Assembly (NCBI GenBank): GCA_043101835.1
Contig: JBICHM010000209.1
Location: 1-10,026 of the forward strand
Origin: JBICHM01 sp043101835
Lineage (GTDB): Bacteria; Planctomycetota; Phycisphaerae; Phycisphaerales; UBA1924
Direction of reading: 5' to 3'
DNA: 10,026 bases
Numbering within the stretch: position 1 is the first letter of the stretch; each line of letters begins with the position of its first letter. The position numbers and the translations under genes are program-made. This document shows positions 1 through 5,535 of the stretch, piece after piece. The notes beneath the pieces were generated by a model that was not told the origin of the DNA, ran no database searches, and worked only from the letters and a program-made list of their open reading frames with translations.

Positions 1-618
1 CCGGGAGGAACCGTGCTCGCCGTGGATGTCGCCGACGGGCTGCTCGAGCGCGCCCGGGCGCACGCCGCGGCGGAGGGGCTTCACAACCTCGAGACACGCG
101 CCGCCGACATCACCGCCATCGACCTGCCGGAGGCGCCCTTCGACGCCGTCCTCTGCGGCTTCGCGATCTTCTTCCTCCCCGATATGGACGCCTCGCTCGC
201 GCGCCTCTGGTCGCTTGTCGCGCCCGGCGGCGTCCTCGCGCTGACCACTTGGCGCGAGGGCTTCTGGCGCCCCGTCCGCACCATACTCCACGAGGAACTC
301 CAGCGGATCCGCCCGGATCTCGTCAGCCCGTCGCGACCGTGGGAACGCGTGCGCGACGAATCCGGCGTGCGCGCGCTCGTTGCGCGCGTTGGCCTGCCCG
401 CGCCGACCGTCGAGACGGAACCACGCCGCCAGGCGATCGACTCCCCGGAGGACGCCTGGGCACTCGCCCTCGGCACGGGATACCGCTGGAATCTCGAGCA
501 GCTGGCGCCGGGCGAGGTCGAGACGCTGCGATCACGCGTCGTGGAGCGCGCACGAAGCGAGCGCGTGCGCGGCTTCGACACCACGGCGATCTACGCCGTC
601 GTGCGAAGAGACCCTTGA
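1..618 (+). CDS. Class I SAM-dependent methyltransferase, 5'-truncated by window edge
   Basis: The reading frame is open from base 1, so the start codon and the glycine-rich SAM loop (motif I) lie outside the window; a GTG at 13 is inside the fold and is not the start. The visible 205 residues begin at the end of motif I. The sequence VLAVDV supplies the acidic residue (Asp9 of the visible part) that normally binds the SAM ribose, followed by helix residues LLERARAHAAAEG. The core continues with FDAVLCGFAIFFLPD (about residues 47-61) and VAPGGVLALTTW (about 73-84), the usual post-II and post-III elements of UbiE/Methyltransf_11-like enzymes. The last 120 residues are a variable substrate-side region that gives no clue to the acceptor. 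A small-molecule or lipid methyltransferase is most likely; the substrate cannot be inferred. The TGA stop overlaps a -35-like element for the next unit. Confidence 0.85.
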   Translation, partial: PGGTVLAVDVADGLLERARAHAAAEGLHNLETRAADITAIDLPEAPFDAVLCGFAIFFLPDMDASLARLWSLVAPGGVLALTTWREGFWRPVRTILHEELQRIRPDLVSPSRPWERVRDESGVRALVARVGLPAPTVETEPRRQAIDSPEDAWALALGTGYRWNLEQLAPGEVETLRSRVVERARSERVRGFDTTAIYAVVRRDP

Positions 619-645
619 CGGCGCCGGGCGCCGGCGCGGTACACT
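615..645 (+). promoter_or_regulatory. Putative sigma70-type promoter upstream of the RNHCP leader
   Basis: TTGACG (615-620) resembles the -35 consensus and TACACT (640-645) the -10. The 19-bp spacer is longer than the ideal 17. The -35 overlaps the TGA stop of the methyltransferase. The spacer carries a perfect 7-bp inverted repeat, GCGCCGG (621-627) and CCGGCGC (631-637), which could be an operator or simply GC-rich background. Transcription would start near 652-654, giving a leader of about 200 nt before the RNHCP start. Confidence 0.42.
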
Positions 646-653
646 CCGGCTTC

Positions 654-668
654 ATGGCCACCGCCTGA
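654..668 (+). other. Possible leaderless four-codon ORF (MATA)
   Basis: ATG GCC ACC GCC TGA begins 8 nt after the -10-like TACACT, the same spacing as the -10-like box and ATG of the HIT gene at 9114. If transcription starts at this A, the mRNA begins with a four-codon open frame. It could be a vestigial leader peptide, a decoy start, or chance. No protein function is claimed. Confidence 0.2.
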
Positions 669-780
669 ACAACCCGGCAGCGTCCCTCCCGCCCGGCGTG
701 CGCGCTGGTTCGGGGGGCCGGCGATGCGTGCGCGCCCCGATCGGTCGGACGTGCGCGCTCGCCCCCGATGCGCCGGGGCC

Positions 781-839
781 ACCCGTGACCGAGCGAGATT
801 CGTCGCACGACGGCGCGCCGCGTGGGCGTCGTCACGGGT
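781..839 (+). other. Leader stem-loop just upstream of the RNHCP start
   Basis: ACCCGTGAC (781-789) and GTCACGGGT (831-839) form a perfect 9-bp inverted repeat around a 41-nt loop that has further self-complementarity (ACGACG 807-812 against CGTCGT 827-832, partly competing with the outer stem). The structure ends 10 nt before the ATG at 850, where no Shine-Dalgarno is visible. It may control or assist initiation. The rest of the 619-849 gap holds only the promoter, the mini-ORF and GC-rich sequence with no recognised RNA family. Confidence 0.45.
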
Positions 840-849
840 TCTCCATCTG

Positions 850-1209
850 ATGTCTGACGACTTCCGCCGCGCCCCCGGCGCCGGCTTCACCTGCGTCCAC
901 TGCGCGCGCTTCGTGCCCGCCAAGGCGTGGGGCACCAAGCACCGCAACCACTGCCCGCACTGCCTCTGGAGCCGCCATGTCGACGATGTCATCGGCGACC
1001 GGCGCAACGCCTGCGCCGGCCCGATGGCTCCGGTCGCGCTGGAGGTGCGCGCCGGCGCCGAGTGGGCCATCATCCACCGCTGCCAGACCTGTGCCGCGCT
1101 GCGCGCCAACCGCGTCGCGGGCGATGACCACGAACTCGCGCTCGTGGCCCTCGCGCTGCGGCCGCTCGCGCACCCGGCGTTCCCGCTCGACAGGATCGAG
1201 CCCCGATGA
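850..1209 (+). CDS. RNHCP domain-containing zinc-ribbon-like protein
   Basis: This 119-residue protein carries the signature that names the RNHCP family (PF12647): RNHCPHC at residues 32-38. Paired cysteines C15/C18, C35/C38 and C78/C81, plus C55, look like metal ligands, probably zinc. Other recognisable stretches are SRHVDDVIGDRRNAC (41-55), a G-x-M-x-P element, HRC..C (77-81), and LRANRVAGDD (84-93). The family is small, widespread and has no established biochemical role. The ATG at 850 is chosen because the preceding in-frame codons (from an ATG at 724) encode an arginine-rich, unconserved-looking stretch; neither start has a good ribosome-binding site. It stands alone behind its own promoter and structured leader, and its end faces the minus-strand DUF1579 gene across 23 bp with no evident terminator. 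Family assignment is firm; function is unknown. Confidence 0.88.
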   Translation: MSDDFRRAPGAGFTCVHCARFVPAKAWGTKHRNHCPHCLWSRHVDDVIGDRRNACAGPMAPVALEVRAGAEWAIIHRCQTCAALRANRVAGDDHELALVALALRPLAHPAFPLDRIEPR

Positions 1210-1232
1210 CAACGTCTCGATGCACGCGCCGA

Positions 1233-1985
1233 TCAGATCCGCTCGAAGGCGATCTCCATCGACTTGAACTCGGCGCCGTCCGGCCCGGCGAACCAGGTCT
1301 CCATCGTGTGGCGGTTCTGGTCGAGCACGCGGAAGACCGAGCGCTTCTGCATCGGCTGGCCCGTCTCGGGGTTCGTCAGCGTGCCGACCATCGTCCACTG
1401 CTCGGCGCCGTCGTCGTAGTGGCCCGTCTCGGTGTGCATCATCGTGGAGGCCGAGTCGATCCAGAACCCTTCCCACCGGCCGTTGGCGTCGTTGTAACCC
1501 CAGTACCCGCGTCCCGCGAACTGGCCGAAGGGGCCGGCGTCGCCGTCGCCCCGGTAGGTCTGCTTGAGGAAGCGCCCGCCGAGGTCCCACGAGTTGACCA
1601 TCGTGCCGGTCATCTCCATCGGATCGCCGGGGCCCATCCACATCTTCACCGCGGCGCGGAACTCGCCGGCCATCGGCTTCATGCGCGAGTGGTGCGCGCC
1701 GAGCGAGTCGGGCGTCTGCTTCAGTTCGACGCGCGCGAACTCGATGGGCGTCAGCGCCGCCGCGCTTGCGCCGGCGGCGCGCTTCGTCGCGGTCTTGCGG
1801 GCCTTCCCCGCGACCTTCTTGCGCGCGGGCTTCTTCGCCGCCTTGCGCGCCGGCTTCTTCGCGACCTTGCGCGAGATCTTCTTGGCGGTGCGCTTCTTCT
1901 TCGATGCGGCCTTCTTGCGCGTCGCCGGCTTCTTCTTCGATTTCACGGCCGTCGTGCGCTTGCGCGTGGACTTCTTCTTCGCCAT
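1233..1985 (-). CDS. DUF1579 protein with histone H1-like basic N-terminal tail
   Basis: The 250-residue product has two parts. Residues 1-70 are almost pure Lys/Arg/Ala/Thr/Pro/Ser: by my count 26 Lys and 9 Arg with no Asp or Glu, including two copies of AKKPARK (42-48 and 50-56, eight-residue period). This is the composition of histone H1 C-terminal tails and bacterial HU/HctB-like extensions, which bind DNA or other polyanions. Residues about 79-250 match DUF1579 (PF07617), a beta-rich, lipocalin/calycin-like domain of unknown function. Recognisable features are the EFRAAVKMW start, the GTMVNSWDLGGRFLKQTY strand pair, GRGYWGYN (158-165), the GRWEGFWIDSASTMM segment (169-183), and the final FKSMEIAFER. 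No signal peptide is present, so it should be cytoplasmic, perhaps nucleoid-associated. AAAGGA (2000-1995 on the minus strand) sits 9 nt before the ATG. It diverges from the NTF2-like gene over 206 bp without a convincing promoter. Domain calls are strong; the role of the fusion is unknown. Confidence 0.9.
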   Translation of the reverse strand: MAKKKSTRKRTTAVKSKKKPATRKKAASKKKRTAKKISRKVAKKPARKAAKKPARKKVAGKARKTATKRAAGASAAALTPIEFARVELKQTPDSLGAHHSRMKPMAGEFRAAVKMWMGPGDPMEMTGTMVNSWDLGGRFLKQTYRGDGDAGPFGQFAGRGYWGYNDANGRWEGFWIDSASTMMHTETGHYDDGAEQWTMVGTLTNPETGQPMQKRSVFRVLDQNRHTMETWFAGPDGAEFKSMEIAFERI

Positions 1986-2191
1986 GGCCCCTCGTCCTTT
2001 CGGCGGCGCCGGTCGAATCTGCGCTCGGCGCCGGTGTGCGATGTCCCCGGAACGACCCCAGCATGCTGCCGCGCGCACCGGACAAACGCCAGCGCGAATC
2101 GGCAACCACGCGCGCACCGGCGGGTACCCCTCCAGCGGCGCGCCCATCGGCGCTCCCCGCTTCGGGCGCAACCGCCCAGGGGGTTTCCCGC
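1986..2191. other. Divergent intergenic region, control sites not resolved
   Basis: This 206-bp gap separates the minus-strand DUF1579 gene from the plus-strand cluster and should hold promoters for both. I find ribosome-binding sites at both edges (AAAGGA on the minus strand at 2000-1995; AGGGGG at 2178-2183), a 10-bp palindrome CAGCATGCTG (2059-2068) and GGGTACCC (2122-2129). No -35/-10 pair on either strand is good enough to call. Confidence 0.4.
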
Positions 2192-2665
2192 ATGCGAATC
2201 CGCCCCGCCCTTGCTGTCGCGACCCTCGCCATCGCCGGCGGAGCGCTCGTGCTCCGCGCTCGCGCCCAGCCCGAGGGGCCCGGCGCGGCTCTGCATGCGG
2301 CCATCGTCGAGGCCAATCGGGAACTCGAACGCCGGTTCCGCGACGGCGACCTCGCCGGCGTCGCCGCCATGTACGCCGACGACGCCCTCCTGCTCGGCCC
2401 CGGCCCGACACGCGTCGAAGGGCGCGACGCCGTGGACGCGTACTGGACGCGCATCGCCGAGCCCGTGGATTGGACGCTCGAAGTCTTCGAGGTCCGCGGC
2501 GCCCGCGACATCGCCCACCAGCTCGGCCGCTCCACGCTTGTCGTCGGTCGGCCCGACTCCGACGACACCCACACCAGCGTCGTCGACTTCGCCCTCGTCT
2601 GGAAACGCGCTGCCAGCGGCGAATGGCGCATCGCCGTGGACGCCTACTGGCCCGAGAACCCTTAG
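2192..2665 (+). CDS. Exported NTF2/SnoaL-like (DUF4440-type) protein
   Basis: The 157-residue protein begins with a signal peptide: basic MRIRP, hydrophobic core ALAVATLAIAGGALVL, and a likely cleavage site near ARA-Q (residue 25/26). The mature part is one NTF2-like cone domain of the DUF4440/SnoaL-like group. Family features are helix NRELERRFRDGDLAGVAAMYADDALLLGPG (about 41-70 of the precursor), a VEGRDAVDAYW turn, long antiparallel strands, and the closing WRIAVDAYWPE. Such domains are versatile: some are ketosteroid-isomerase-like enzymes, many have no known activity, and no catalytic dyad can be assigned here. AGGGGG (2178-2183) lies 8 nt before the ATG. It heads a five-gene plus-strand run, with only 13 bp to the next gene. 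The product should be periplasmic. Confidence 0.85.
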   Translation: MRIRPALAVATLAIAGGALVLRARAQPEGPGAALHAAIVEANRELERRFRDGDLAGVAAMYADDALLLGPGPTRVEGRDAVDAYWTRIAEPVDWTLEVFEVRGARDIAHQLGRSTLVVGRPDSDDTHTSVVDFALVWKRAASGEWRIAVDAYWPENP

Positions 2666-2666
2666 C

Positions 2667-2673
2667 GGAGATC
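2667..2673 (+). promoter_or_regulatory. GGAGATC ribosome-binding element (ankyrin gene)
   Basis: GGAGATC lies 5 nt before the ATG at 2679. The same heptamer precedes the ATGs at 3529 (3518-3524) and 4490 (4481-4487), which fixes all three starts. Confidence 0.75.
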
Positions 2674-2678
2674 ACGCC

Positions 2679-3500
2679 ATGCCGACTCCCTCCTCCCGAC
2701 GCGCATTCGTCATCGCCGCACCTGCCGCAGCGCTCGGCGCCGGCGCCCTGCTCCGCCCGCGCGCCGTGCGCGCCGACACCCCGGCGCCGCCCTCCCCTGC
2801 GCATGACGCATTTCCGCGCCAGGACCCCGACCTCGTGCGCCAGGCGGTGGGCTGGTCGCATGGGAACATCGACGGCCTGCGCGAGCTGCTCGCCGACCAG
2901 CCCGAACTGGCGAAGGCGTCGTGGGACTGGGGCTTCGGCGACTGGGAGACCTGCCTCGGCGCCGCGAGCCACACGGGGCGCGTCGAGATCGCCGAGCTGC
3001 TCCTCGAGCACGGCGCCAGGCCAACGCTCTTCAGCGCCGCGATGCTCGGCCAACTGGATGTCGTGCGCGCCTTCGTCGAGGCGCAGCCCGGTGTGCAGCG
3101 CCTGGCCGGCCCCCACGGCATCAGCCTGCTGCGCCACGCGCAGGCCGGGCGCGAGCGCGCTGCGCGCGTGCTGGCCTACCTCGAGTCCCTCGGCGACGCC
3201 GAGCCCGACCTCGGCGAGCAGCCCCTCTCGACGGCCGACCGCGACCGCCTCGTCGGCGAGTACGCGTGGGCGGACGACGATCGCTCGCGCTGCGCCGTCG
3301 AGATCCGGCGTGAGATGCTCTTCTTCACCCCCGCCGACGCCCCGGCGCGGGGGCTCATCCACCACGGCGACCTGGCCTTCTCGCCCGCCGGCGCGCCGTC
3401 GGTGCGCATCGTCTTCACGGCGCCGCCGGACGGGCCGGCCGCGAGCGTCCGCATCACCGGATCGGGCGCCGATCTCGTCGCGAAGCGCATTGTCGGGTAG
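2679..3500 (+). CDS. Tat-exported ankyrin-repeat protein with C-terminal beta domain
   Basis: The 273-residue product opens with a twin-arginine signal, SSRRAFVIAAPAAALGAGAL (residues 5-24), and a likely cleavage site near VRA-D (about 32). SRRxFV matches the Tat consensus well, implying export of a folded protein. Residues about 50-172 form helical ankyrin-type repeats: DLVRQAVGWSHGNIDGLRELLAD, then LGAASHTGRVEIAELLLEHGA (93-113), then LFSAAMLGQLDVVRAFVEA (117-135), then a weaker HAQAGRERAARVLAYLESLG. The final 90 residues (LVGEYAW at 191, RREMLFF, a LAFSPAGAP turn, VRIVF strand) look like the small beta domain often found at the C-terminus of exported serine hydrolases (DUF3471-like); that is a weak assignment. 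It lies 13 bp behind the NTF2-like gene and 28 bp before the SRPBCC gene, consistent with co-transcription. It probably mediates protein binding in the periplasm; the partner is unknown. Confidence 0.85.
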   Translation: MPTPSSRRAFVIAAPAAALGAGALLRPRAVRADTPAPPSPAHDAFPRQDPDLVRQAVGWSHGNIDGLRELLADQPELAKASWDWGFGDWETCLGAASHTGRVEIAELLLEHGARPTLFSAAMLGQLDVVRAFVEAQPGVQRLAGPHGISLLRHAQAGRERAARVLAYLESLGDAEPDLGEQPLSTADRDRLVGEYAWADDDRSRCAVEIRREMLFFTPADAPARGLIHHGDLAFSPAGAPSVRIVFTAPPDGPAASVRITGSGADLVAKRIVG

Positions 3501-3528
3501 GCTCGCGCGTGCAGAGGGGAGATCGCCC

Positions 3529-3990
3529 ATGCGCATCACGCTGACCGAACACATCGACGCCCCGCGCGAGCGCGTCTTCGAGATGAGCAGCGATATCGGC
3601 GCAGCGCCGGATCGCATCAGCGGCATCAAGAAGGTCGAGATCCTCACCGACGGCCCAATCGGCAAGGGCACGCGCTTCCGCGAGACGCGCGAGATGTTCG
3701 GCAAGGAGCACACCGAGACGCTCGAGTTCGTCGCCTTCGACCCGCCCAGGTCCTTCGGGATCGACTGCGAATCGTCCGGGGTCCTCTTCGTGTCGCGCTT
3801 CACCTTCGAGTCCGATGGCGCCGGCACGCGCGTGACGTTGGACATGCGATCGAAGAGCCTCACGATGAAGGCCCGCTTGATGGCCCCGATGATGCTCCTC
3901 TGCAGAGGCGCCGTGAAGAAGGCGATGCGGCAGGACCTCGCCGGTATCAAACGCGCGGCGGAGCACGCTTCGGAGCCGGCGATCGCCTGA
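3529..3990 (+). CDS. SRPBCC (START/Bet v 1-like) protein, polyketide cyclase/dehydrase type
   Basis: The 153-residue protein has the standard SRPBCC order (polyketide_cyc2, PF10604): first strand ITLTEHIDAPRERVFEM (3-19), a short helical segment with DRISGIKKVEILTDGPIGKGTRF, strands ETLEFVAFDPPRSFGIDCES and LFVSRFTFESDGAGTRVTLDM, and a long C-terminal helix from about residue 115 to 145 that closes the hydrophobic cavity. Such proteins bind lipophilic ligands or act as cyclases, dehydrases or stress-linked binding proteins; no ligand can be read from the sequence. There is no signal peptide, so it is probably cytosolic, unlike its two upstream neighbours. The start is fixed by the GGAGATC element 4 nt upstream. 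It is the third gene of the plus-strand cluster. Confidence 0.85.
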   Translation: MRITLTEHIDAPRERVFEMSSDIGAAPDRISGIKKVEILTDGPIGKGTRFRETREMFGKEHTETLEFVAFDPPRSFGIDCESSGVLFVSRFTFESDGAGTRVTLDMRSKSLTMKARLMAPMMLLCRGAVKKAMRQDLAGIKRAAEHASEPAIA

Positions 3991-4019
3991 GTCGCCACCA
4001 CTGCCCATCACCTGTCGCC

Positions 4020-4493
4020 GTGCCGCCCCCCTTCACCGTCACCGACCCCTTCGCCCCGCGCCCCGTGCGCCCCGGCGCGCTGCTCGAGCGCGCCGGCTGG
4101 CGCATCAAGCCCTGCGACATCACGCTGCCGGGCGAGGCCATCGACGAGGCCGACTACGCGCGCGTCCTGCCGCTTGCGCTCGATGCGCTGCCGTCGCCGG
4201 CGCAGACCGAGCGCCGACCGGGCGTGGGGTTCTGCATCCGGCACCAGGGGCGGGGCTGGTCGTACTTCGTGCTCTGCTGGTGGGACAGCGAGAACGAGCT
4301 GCCCATCCGCATCTGGACGCGCGAGCGGACCCGCGCCGGCGCGTGGGCGCCGGCGCGGCCTGATCAATCGATCTGCGTGTGGGACGCGCAGGTGATCGCC
4401 TTCGAGCGCGATGCGTATATTCGGCATGTGCTGGCGCAGCCGGAGGCGCCGGATCTCGACAGGTACCTCGCCGACCGACTGGAGATCGGATGA
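4020..4493 (+). CDS. Conserved-looking cytoplasmic protein of unknown function, GTG start
   Basis: I do not recognise a named family. The 157-residue product has no signal peptide or membrane segment. It contains a distinctive tryptophan/aromatic-rich core: RPGVGFCIRHQGRGWSYFVLCWWDSENELPIRIW (about 66-99) and SICVWDAQVIAFERDAYIRHVL (117-138). The density of Trp, Tyr and charged residues, and the alternating beta-like pattern, suggest a real compact domain; I have an impression of similar unannotated bacterial proteins but cannot name one. Coding is supported by the position: it fills the gap between two cluster members and its TGA overlaps the next ATG in an ATGA, indicating translational coupling. 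The start is uncertain: GTG at 4020 has no Shine-Dalgarno, and GTG at 4065 is an alternative that would shorten the N-terminus. Confidence 0.75.
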   Translation: MPPPFTVTDPFAPRPVRPGALLERAGWRIKPCDITLPGEAIDEADYARVLPLALDALPSPAQTERRPGVGFCIRHQGRGWSYFVLCWWDSENELPIRIWTRERTRAGAWAPARPDQSICVWDAQVIAFERDAYIRHVLAQPEAPDLDRYLADRLEIG

Positions 4494-5419
4494 CGATTCG
4501 CCGCACGCTCGCCGCGCTGCTGCTCGCAGGCAGCGGCTTCGCGCTCCACGCCTGCGCCACGGCGCCTGATCGTCAGGGCGAGACGCCCGCGTTCCAGCAT
4601 CTCGACGACCCGTCGCTCGAGAACACCATCGTGGTGGCGCCGGGCGTCATCAGCGGCGGGCAGCCCGAGGGCGACCAGGCGTTCGACTCCCTCGCCGCGA
4701 TGGGCGTGCGCACGCTCATCAGCGTTGACGGCGCACGACCCGATGTGGAAGCCGCCGAAGCCCGCGGCATGCGCTACATCCACCTGCCCATCGGCTACGA
4801 CAGCGTGCCCGCCGAACGCCGCCTCGAACTCGCGCGCGCCCTGCGCGACGCCGAGGGGCCGGTCTTCATGCATTGCCACCACGGCGTGCACCGCGGGCCG
4901 GCCGCGGCGGCCGCGGGCCTCGCCACGCTCGGCGTCATCACGCCCGACGATGGCGCGCGCTTCCTCACCGAGGCCGGCACATCACCCTCCTACCCCGGCC
5001 TCTTCGCGAGCGTGCGCGCCAGCGACGCCGCCGCGCCCGAGACGCTCGCCGCGGTGCCGGGCGACTTCCCGTCGGTCGCCGAAGTGGGGGGTTTCGTCGA
5101 GGCGATGGCGATCACTGACCGCGCCTTCGAGCACCTGAAGCTGCTCGCGGCGACCGGCTGGAAGGCGCCGCCGGAACACCCCGACCTCGTCGGCGCGGCG
5201 GAGGCGGGCATCCTCGCCGACTCGCTCCGCGCCGCCCGCGACGACGACGCGCACCCGAGCGACGCCGACCTCGAACGCCGCCTGGTCGAGAGCGTGTCGC
5301 TGGCGTCGCGACTGGAAGCGATGCTGGTGGCCGGCGAGCACGACGCGGCCGCGGCCCTGCTGCCGGCCATCGAGGCGGATTGCAAGGCGTGCCACCGGGT
5401 CCATCGCAATGTCCGATAA
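4490..5419 (+). CDS. Lipoprotein: Cys-dependent phosphatase domain fused to cytochrome c'-like domain
   Basis: The 309-residue product starts with a lipoprotein-type signal, MTIRRTLAALLLAGSGFALHAC, with Cys22 as the likely lipidated residue (His at -2 is unusual). Residues about 46-190 resemble the DSP/PTP-like 'beta-lactamase hydrolase-like' phosphatases (PF04273 group): the VISGGQPEGDQAF opening, MGVRTLISVDG, and the phosphate loop HCHHGVHR (128-135), which is a perfect HCx5R with Cys129 nucleophile and Arg135. The helical C-terminus (about 200-309) ends in DCKACHRVHRN, where CKACH (298-302) is a CxxCH haem c attachment motif placed near the end of the last helix, exactly as in cytochromes c' and c-556 (PF01322). 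GEHDAAAALLPAIEADCKACH matches that family's last helix. The predicted product is a membrane-anchored periplasmic haem protein with a phosphatase domain. The start is fixed by GGAGATC (4481-4487) and the ATGA overlap with the previous gene. Confidence 0.82.
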   Translation: MTIRRTLAALLLAGSGFALHACATAPDRQGETPAFQHLDDPSLENTIVVAPGVISGGQPEGDQAFDSLAAMGVRTLISVDGARPDVEAAEARGMRYIHLPIGYDSVPAERRLELARALRDAEGPVFMHCHHGVHRGPAAAAAGLATLGVITPDDGARFLTEAGTSPSYPGLFASVRASDAAAPETLAAVPGDFPSVAEVGGFVEAMAITDRAFEHLKLLAATGWKAPPEHPDLVGAAEAGILADSLRAARDDDAHPSDADLERRLVESVSLASRLEAMLVAGEHDAAAALLPAIEADCKACHRVHRNVR

Positions 5420-5451
5420 TCATCTGGCGAGCAGAATCCACCAGAAGCGTC

Positions 5452-5457
5452 TACCCT
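5452..5457 (+). promoter_or_regulatory. Possible -10 box for the lipoprotein-MscS unit
   Basis: TACCCT matches the -10 pattern seen before other units here, but no acceptable -35 lies 16-19 bp upstream. It would give a leader of about 70 nt before the ATG at 5536. The 5420-5535 gap otherwise holds a hairpin and the ribosome-binding site. Confidence 0.22.
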
Positions 5458-5480
5458 GTTCTCGCGTGTGATATCTGTCC

Positions 5481-5504
5481 GTGCCGGCCGGGAGTGGCCG
5501 GCGC
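5481..5504 (+). other. GC-rich hairpin between phosphatase-cytochrome and lipoprotein genes
   Basis: GCCGGCC (5483-5489) and GGCCGGC (5496-5502) pair perfectly across a 6-nt loop, extended by a T-G and a G-C pair to a 9-bp stem. No T-tract follows, so it is not a canonical intrinsic terminator. It may attenuate or stabilise transcripts, or sit in the leader of the next gene, ending about 31 nt before its ATG. Confidence 0.4.
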
Positions 5505-5535
5505 GCGGTCACGCCGCTCAGGGAGAAAGGAAACC

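Noticed and set aside
621..637. Inverted repeat as terminator of the methyltransferase
   Set aside because: The stem is only 7 bp with no T-tract, and it lies between promoter-like hexamers. It is kept as a possible operator only.
697..758. Three copies of CGTGCGCGC (697-705, 727-735, 750-758) as a repeat array or operator set
   Set aside because: The same or nearly the same string occurs elsewhere in coding DNA here (for example around 368); GC-rich background explains it.
619..849. Small SRP RNA, RNase P RNA or other known RNA in the leader
   Set aside because: I looked for the conserved SRP GGAAG-type loop and the RNase P GAGGAAAGTCC core and found neither.
2059..2130. CAGCATGCTG palindrome and GGGTACCC as operator or promoter in the divergent gap
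   Set aside because: There is no paired site and no -35/-10 arrangement; a short palindrome alone is not evidence.
1206..2678. Plus-strand open frame upstream of the ankyrin start
   Set aside because: It is antisense to the DUF1579 gene and has no domain; the Tat signal and GGAGATC element place the true start at 2679.
1233..4001. Very long open frame on the minus strand through the whole 2000-4000 region
   Set aside because: Only the 1233-1985 part has recognisable domains and a ribosome-binding site. Beyond it the frame is antisense to the NTF2-like, ankyrin and SRPBCC genes and reads as Arg/Ala-rich low-complexity, typical of antisense frames in GC-rich DNA.
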